NCBI GenBank assembly: GCA_031255955.1
Contig: JAIRRO010000047.1
Location: forward strand, 1 to 9,253
Length of the DNA stretch: 9,253 bases
Direction: 5' to 3'
From: Oscillospiraceae bacterium
Lineage (GTDB): Bacteria > Bacillota > Clostridia > Oscillospirales > Oscillospiraceae
The notes under the pieces: generated by a model
The model's database searches: none
Seen by the model: only the letters and a program-made list of their open reading frames with translations
What the model was told of the DNA's origin: nothing
Position numbers and translations under genes: made by a program
Shown here: piece after piece, positions 6,123 through 9,253 of the stretch
How the letters are laid out: each line of letters opens with the position of its first letter
How positions within the stretch are numbered: the stretch's first letter is position 1

Positions 6123-7064
6123 TTATTTGTAGTAAGCCGGAACCTGCGTCTGCTGGTCGAATATCGGGTTGTTGACGAGCATCCCGAACATCTTGACGAA
6201 GCCGTCATATGGCTCGTCGGCGGGGAAGGCGCGGAGGATGGCGTTTGCGCGCTGCTCAAAGCCGGGCTTAAATTCCGCGTGCGTGAGTATGTAGAGGTCG
6301 CCGCGCTTTATGCCGCGAACGACGCGCTCTCCGGCTTCGTCGGGGTTGCGCATAATGCGGGTGATGTCCACATCCATCGCGGGGGGCGGCGGCGGGGGAG
6401 GAGCGTCCTTGCCGGGCTCCGGCGGGGGAGGCGGTGTGAAGGCGGGCGCTGTCTTGCCGCGCAGCTCGGCGTCGATTTCGGCGTCGGAGCGTCCGAGGTT
6501 CGTTGTGAAGGGTCCGGGGCACAGCACACCGGCGCCGTAACCCTCCGGCAGGTCGGACATAAGCGTTTCCGTGATGGCGACAACAGCCTGCTTTGTGAGG
6601 TTGTACATCCCGCAGCCCGGAACGGGGATAAGACCCGCCTTTGACGCGGTGGATACAATGTAGCCGCCCTCGCCGTGCGCAAGCATGCGCGGCACGATCT
6701 CTTGAATCCCGTTGAGGATTCCGACGATGTTTACACGCAGACCGAAATCTGTGTCGTCCGGGGATACAGCCCACAGCGGACCGGCGGCGCAGGCGATTCC
6801 CGCGTTGTTCACAAGCACGTGAATCTTGCCGAACTTGGCGACGGCTTCGTCAGCCGCCTTCTTGTAGTTTTCGCGGTTGGAGGTGTCGAGCTTGATGCCG
6901 AGCTTGGGCGCGTCAATTTGGGGAAGCGCCTCGTCGATGGCGTTTTGACGAAGGTCGGCGATGACGATATTCATGCCCTCCTTCGCGCACGCCTTGGCGA
7001 TGCCGAGTCCGATGCCGCTGGCTCCGCCGGTGATAAATGCGGTTTTGCCTTTCAGGTTTTCCAT
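6123..7064 (-). CDS. Classical SDR-family NAD(P)-dependent oxidoreductase with polyproline insert
   Basis: Oxidises or reduces an alcohol/ketone pair on an unknown substrate. Seen in the 313-residue protein: cofactor motif TGGASGIG (12-19), Asp37/Arg39 after the second strand (Asp favours NAD, so preference is unclear), NNAG (86-89), Asn112, catalytic Ser141 and YNLTK with Tyr154 and Lys158, and CPGPFTT (182-188). The catalytic tetrad is complete. Classical SDRs are about 250 residues; the excess lies mostly after residue 195, including a run of five prolines (211-215) and one of seven (222-228) separated by EPGKDA, and a C-terminal extension to YYK. ATG at 7064 has AAAGGAGG 9 bases upstream. 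First gene of the operon with two MoaF-like genes. The general sequence type resembles SDRs of catabolic clusters, but the substrate cannot be read. Confidence 0.93.
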   Translation of the reverse strand: MENLKGKTAFITGGASGIGLGIAKACAKEGMNIVIADLRQNAIDEALPQIDAPKLGIKLDTSNRENYKKAADEAVAKFGKIHVLVNNAGIACAAGPLWAVSPDDTDFGLRVNIVGILNGIQEIVPRMLAHGEGGYIVSTASKAGLIPVPGCGMYNLTKQAVVAITETLMSDLPEGYGAGVLCPGPFTTNLGRSDAEIDAELRGKTAPAFTPPPPPEPGKDAPPPPPPPAMDVDITRIMRNPDEAGERVVRGIKRGDLYILTHAEFKPGFEQRANAILRAFPADEPYDGFVKMFGMLVNNPIFDQQTQVPAYYK

Positions 7065-7108
7065 TGGGTAGTGCCTCCTTTAATAATTAGTGGTTTTCGC
7101 TTGAGGCA

Positions 7109-7137
7109 ATTTTACAGCAAACCGAACAGAAAGGCAA
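7109..7137 (-). promoter_or_regulatory. Promoter of the SDR/MoaF operon
   Basis: The minus strand reads TTGCCT (7137-7132), a 17-base spacer, then TAAAAT (7114-7109). Expected start near 7102, with a leader of about 37 bases up to the SDR ATG. AT-rich tracts just upstream (7149-7171) sit at about -47 to -69, where an UP element would be. Confidence 0.7.
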
Positions 7138-7148
7138 TAGGTAAACGC

Positions 7149-7171
7149 AAAAATTTTTGGTAAAAAATTTT
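7149..7171. repeat. All-A/T inverted repeat between the regulator and the SDR promoter
   Basis: Tracts AAAAATTTTT (7149-7158) and AAAAAATTTT (7162-7171) flank GGT and form a 9-bp A/T-only dyad (7150-7158 and 7163-7171). It could be an UP element for the SDR promoter or, on the minus strand, a weak end for the regulator transcript. With no GC in the stem, a terminator role is doubtful. Confidence 0.4.
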
Positions 7172-7186
7172 CTTTCGTATTTTCCG

Positions 7187-7813
7187 TTATTTATGCGCGC
7201 GCGGGTGCTGAAGTCTGCCGTAGACATACCACAGCAGCACAATGACCTGCACCACGGCACAGACGGTAAACATCAAAAAGGCGAATTGAAATTGCATCAT
7301 CTGAATTAAAAGATATACGCAAGCGGCGACCGTCCACGCTAACGCCGAGACGGATATGAAGCGCACAAGCTGCCCCCACCACAACGCGGACAGCACGACG
7401 CACACGGCGGCGCTTGCCGGAACCGCAAAGACGAAGGAGAGCCACACATACTGAACATCGGGGGCGAAAATCGTCAGCGCGGCGAAAATCGTCGTCGCCG
7501 CGAACCACACGAGCGCCACTATCTGTGAGCATAGAACAACGCGGCGTTTTTCGACAAGACCGGGGTCAGGCTCCGGGATGGGGGCGTTTTCGCTGACAAG
7601 GTCATTCAGCGTCACACCGAAAAGCTCCGCCAGAAGACAAAGCACATAGATATCGGGCGCACCGGCGGCGCGCTCCCACTTTGAAATTGATTTATCCGAA
7701 TAGTTCACGCGCTCGGCAAGCTCCGTCTGCGTCATACCGGAAAGCTTGCGGTAGTACGCGATGTTGGCAGCTATGCGTTGCTGGAGCAACGTCTCTGGAG
7801 CGGTTGATTTCAT
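7187..7813 (-). CDS. XRE-family regulator with four predicted membrane helices
   Basis: Seen in the 208-residue protein: a helix-turn-helix domain at about 14-73, with the GMTQTELAERVNYSDKSISK segment typical of Cro/C1-type regulators, followed by a proline-rich linker (EPDPG, 81-85). Four hydrophobic stretches follow at about 93-117, 122-146, 151-171 and 176-198, and a short basic tail. It is therefore probably an inner-membrane-anchored DNA-binding protein with the HTH in the cytosol; ligand and targets are unknown. ATG at 7813 has GAGGT 7 bases upstream. It has its own consensus promoter and a palindrome next to it, which suggests self-control. The SDR operon lies downstream on the same strand with a separate promoter; the divergent FakB gene is the other neighbour that it could control. 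Confidence 0.88.
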   Translation of the reverse strand: MKSTAPETLLQQRIAANIAYYRKLSGMTQTELAERVNYSDKSISKWERAAGAPDIYVLCLLAELFGVTLNDLVSENAPIPEPDPGLVEKRRVVLCSQIVALVWFAATTIFAALTIFAPDVQYVWLSFVFAVPASAAVCVVLSALWWGQLVRFISVSALAWTVAACVYLLIQMMQFQFAFLMFTVCAVVQVIVLLWYVYGRLQHPRAHK

Positions 7814-7849
7814 TACTTTACCTCGCCTGACGGATTTGATATCAAAAAT

Positions 7850-7878
7850 ATTATAAGCGACGCAAGCACAATTGTCAA
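7850..7878 (-). promoter_or_regulatory. Consensus promoter of the XRE-membrane regulator gene
   Basis: The minus strand reads TTGACA (7878-7873), a 17-base spacer, then TATAAT (7855-7850), an exact match to consensus. Expected start near 7843, about 30 bases before the ATG. So strong a promoter next to a palindrome suggests that the gene is normally repressed. Confidence 0.85.
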
Positions 7879-7879
7879 C

Positions 7880-7894
7880 TCTACTGAGAGTAGA
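7880..7894. promoter_or_regulatory. 15-bp palindromic operator candidate
   Basis: TCTACT-GAG-AGTAGA is a perfect 6+3+6 palindrome, one base upstream of the -35 hexamer of the regulator promoter. Symmetry and placement fit a dimeric repressor or activator site. The bound protein is not known; the adjacent XRE regulator is the obvious candidate, but another family cannot be excluded. Confidence 0.6.
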
Positions 7895-7898
7895 AATT

Positions 7899-7943
7899 AA
7901 AAAACGGCTCTACCGGGAGCGTCGCGGGGAATAGAGTGCCGTT
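7899..7943 (-). other. Terminator-like hairpin on the minus strand, upstream of the regulator promoter
   Basis: AACGGC-TCTA (7903-7912) pairs with TAGA-GT-GCCGTT (7932-7943): six plus four base pairs with a two-base bulge. Read on the minus strand it is followed by T residues (complement of the A-run at 7899-7904). It resembles an intrinsic terminator that would block antisense transcription from the FakB side before the regulator promoter. No minus-strand gene directly feeds it. Confidence 0.4.
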
Positions 7944-7957
7944 CTATCCTTTGTAGG

Positions 7958-7986
7958 TTGTGTTTTTCGGACGGCTCGGATAGAAT
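7958..7986 (+). promoter_or_regulatory. Probable promoter of the FakB/DegV gene
   Basis: TTGTGT (7958-7963), a 17-base spacer, then TAGAAT (7981-7986). The expected start near 7993 gives a leader of about 27 bases. An inverted repeat, TTCTATCC (7942-7949) and GGATAGAA (7978-7985), flanks the -35 element and covers most of the -10, so a regulator could act here. Confidence 0.55.
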
Positions 7987-8019
7987 CACAGCAACTTTTT
8001 TTACCGGAGGGCGAAGCTA

Positions 8020-8907
8020 ATGCCTGATTATGTCATCACCTGCTGCTCCACGGCTGATTTGCCGAGGGAGTATTTTGAGAAGAGGAACGTACCGCTTGGA
8101 TATTTCAAGTTCACGATGAACGGAAAGGAATATATCGACGACCTTGGGGAGACGATGCCGTTCAAGGATTTTTACGCCGCGATATCAGCCGGGGCGATGC
8201 CCGTGACCTCGCAGCTTAATATCTCGGAATACATCGCGCTGTTTGAGCCGTTTCTAAAGGAAGGCACAGACGTGCTGCACCTTGCGCTGTCCGGCGGCAT
8301 ATCGGGGTCATACAACTCCGGCAAGATGGCGGAACAGGAGCTGCGGACACGGTATCCGGAGCGCAAAATTTACGTCATCGATTCTCTGGCGGCAAGCTCC
8401 GGATATGGGCTGCTGCTGGACAAGGTGCTGGATATGCGCGACGCGGGAAAACCCATCGACGAAATTAACAACTGGGTTGAGGAAAACAAGCTGAAAATGC
8501 ACCACTGGTTCTTTACATCAGACCTGACGCATCTGAAGCGCGGCGGGCGGGTATCCTCGGCGGCTGCCATATTAGGGGCATTTTTGAATATCTGCCCGAT
8601 ACTGAACGTAAACAGCACCGGGCATTTAATCCCGCGCAGCAAGGCGCGCGGTAAGAAGAACGTCATCGCGGACACCGTCGCGCTGATGAAAAAGCACGCC
8701 CAAGGCGGCACAAATTATGACGGCAAGTGCTTTATTTCAAACTCAAACTGCTATGAGGACGCGCGCGCGCTGGCGGACTCGCTGGAAAAACAATTCCCGA
8801 ACCTGAACGGCGGCGTGCAAATATTTGATATCGGCACCGTAATTGGATCTCACACCGGACCCGGCACCGTTGCGCTGTTCTTCTGGGGAGATGAACGCGG
8901 GGAGTGA
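8020..8907 (+). CDS. DegV family fatty-acid-binding protein (FakB type)
   Basis: Cytosolic carrier that binds a free fatty acid and presents it to the kinase FakA for conversion to acyl-phosphate, feeding host or medium fatty acids into phospholipids (role of the family). Seen in the 295-residue protein: CCSTADLP (8-15), a variant of the usual DSTADLP opening; PVTSQ (61-65); SGGISGSYNS (91-100); IDS (120-122); LKRGGRVS (172-179); the basic RSKARGKK (206-213); and GTVIGSHTGPGT (272-283) with the conserved His278. These match the fatty-acid carboxylate-binding residues and the two-domain EDD fold. Length is normal. ATG at 8020 has GGAGG 9 bases upstream. No fakA kinase gene is in the window. 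It converges with the PIN gene. Confidence 0.93.
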   Translation: MPDYVITCCSTADLPREYFEKRNVPLGYFKFTMNGKEYIDDLGETMPFKDFYAAISAGAMPVTSQLNISEYIALFEPFLKEGTDVLHLALSGGISGSYNSGKMAEQELRTRYPERKIYVIDSLAASSGYGLLLDKVLDMRDAGKPIDEINNWVEENKLKMHHWFFTSDLTHLKRGGRVSSAAAILGAFLNICPILNVNSTGHLIPRSKARGKKNVIADTVALMKKHAQGGTNYDGKCFISNSNCYEDARALADSLEKQFPNLNGGVQIFDIGTVIGSHTGPGTVALFFWGDERGE

Positions 8908-8913
8908 GTGTGG

Positions 8914-8932
8914 GGGCGCGCATTGCGCGTCC
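8914..8932. other. Short GC-rich hairpin after the FakB gene
   Basis: GGGCGCGC-ATT-GCGCGTCC gives an 8-bp stem with one G-T pair and a 3-base loop, 7 bases after the FakB stop, between two convergent genes. No T-run follows on either strand, so it is at best a weak or factor-assisted terminator. Confidence 0.35.
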
Positions 8933-8971
8933 TAATATGCGTGTGCGGCGGATGCATCAAAGCATTTCACG

Positions 8972-9253
8972 CTAATATATATGCTCGGCATTCAAAAATT
9001 CGGCAGGGGTGATGACAAACGGTTCGTTGGGGAAATGCTTGATATTCCCCGTCACAAGATACGCCTCCGCGCATTTGGCTGTGTCGAAAAAAACGCGGTC
9101 ATCCTCATCAGGCATAGCATTAACGCTCACTGTGGGTTGCATCATTTTTCCATATTGAAGAATGATGTTAAGCACAATGCCCACATCAGCGGCGGGAAGA
9201 TTCAGCCGAGGTCTGTACAGGACATCTTCATATTCCGCAAGTATTTCCGCGCT
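8972..9253 (-). CDS. PIN-domain toxin-like protein (VapC-like / PIN family), N-terminal part missing
   Basis: Putative ribonuclease of the PIN family found as the toxin in many toxin-antitoxin pairs. The frame is open to the window edge; translation from base 9253 gives 93 residues that begin SAEILAEYEDVLYRPRLNL, the family's usual middle segment (a helix with a conserved Glu). Then follow PDEDDRVFFDTA, where acidic residues expected in the active site lie, and AYLVTGNIKHF and ITPAEFL, the classic C-terminal landmarks. The GTG at 9184 is an internal codon, not the start. The first catalytic Asp and any antitoxin gene lie beyond the window. Whether it is an active toxin or a solitary relic cannot be judged here. 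Confidence 0.82.
   Translation of the reverse strand, partial: SAEILAEYEDVLYRPRLNLPAADVGIVLNIILQYGKMMQPTVSVNAMPDEDDRVFFDTAKCAEAYLVTGNIKHFPNEPFVITPAEFLNAEHIY

Noticed and set aside
5441..6259. Longer version of the short MoaF-like gene starting at 6259
   Set aside because: The extra 67 codons overlap the SDR gene in another frame. The ribosome binding site and the MDLR match with the paralog support TTG at 6058.
6310..6540. Glycine-rich plus-strand reading frame opposite the SDR
   Set aside because: The glycine runs are the complement of the proline codons in the SDR insert; no ribosome binding site or family supports it.

Overview
The window looks like chromosomal DNA of a fairly GC-rich Bacillota of the class Clostridia. 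Genes have strong GGAGG-type ribosome binding sites, several start with GTG or TTG, and the promoters are close to the TTGACA-17-TATAAT consensus. The protein families present (FakB/DegV, XRE regulator with membrane helices, long-form PurB, AspB-type aminotransferase, family 4 uracil-DNA glycosylase) fit that group. The species cannot be named from the sequence. Most of the window is ordinary chromosome; no phage, transposon or CRISPR array is present.

Layout. (1) Positions 1-1369, plus strand: the 3' part of a family 4 uracil-DNA glycosylase overlaps a GNAT acetyltransferase with an unassigned C-terminal half. (2) Positions 1376-4077, minus strand: a type I aminotransferase and adenylosuccinate lyase (purB) form a tightly coupled two-gene operon (stop TAA directly followed by ATG). 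A perfect-consensus promoter at 4049-4077 drives it. (3) Positions 4134-4367, plus strand: a tRNA-Leu(CAA) gene with its own promoter and a strong hairpin terminator, which probably also stops the minus-strand operon coming the other way. (4) Positions 4487-7137, minus strand: a three-gene operon of an SDR oxidoreductase with a polyproline insert and two paralogous MoaF-like (calycin-type) proteins. A perfect 10-bp hairpin separates the SDR from the first MoaF-like gene. (5) Positions 7187-7894, minus strand: an XRE-type regulator with four predicted membrane helices. It has a consensus promoter abutted by a 15-bp palindrome that is a likely operator. (6) Positions 7958-8907, plus strand: a DegV/FakB fatty-acid-binding protein, divergent from the regulator. 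(7) Positions 8972-9253, minus strand: the C-terminal part of a PIN-domain toxin-like protein that runs off the end of the window.

How the genes relate. The aminotransferase and PurB can share aspartate metabolism, because PurB handles the aspartate-derived succinyl adducts of purine synthesis. The SDR/MoaF/MoaF cluster is the most unusual part. It looks like a small catabolic or redox module acting on an unknown organic substrate; the genes are clearly co-transcribed, but no function for the set can be read from the sequence. The regulator next to it has its own promoter and may or may not control it.
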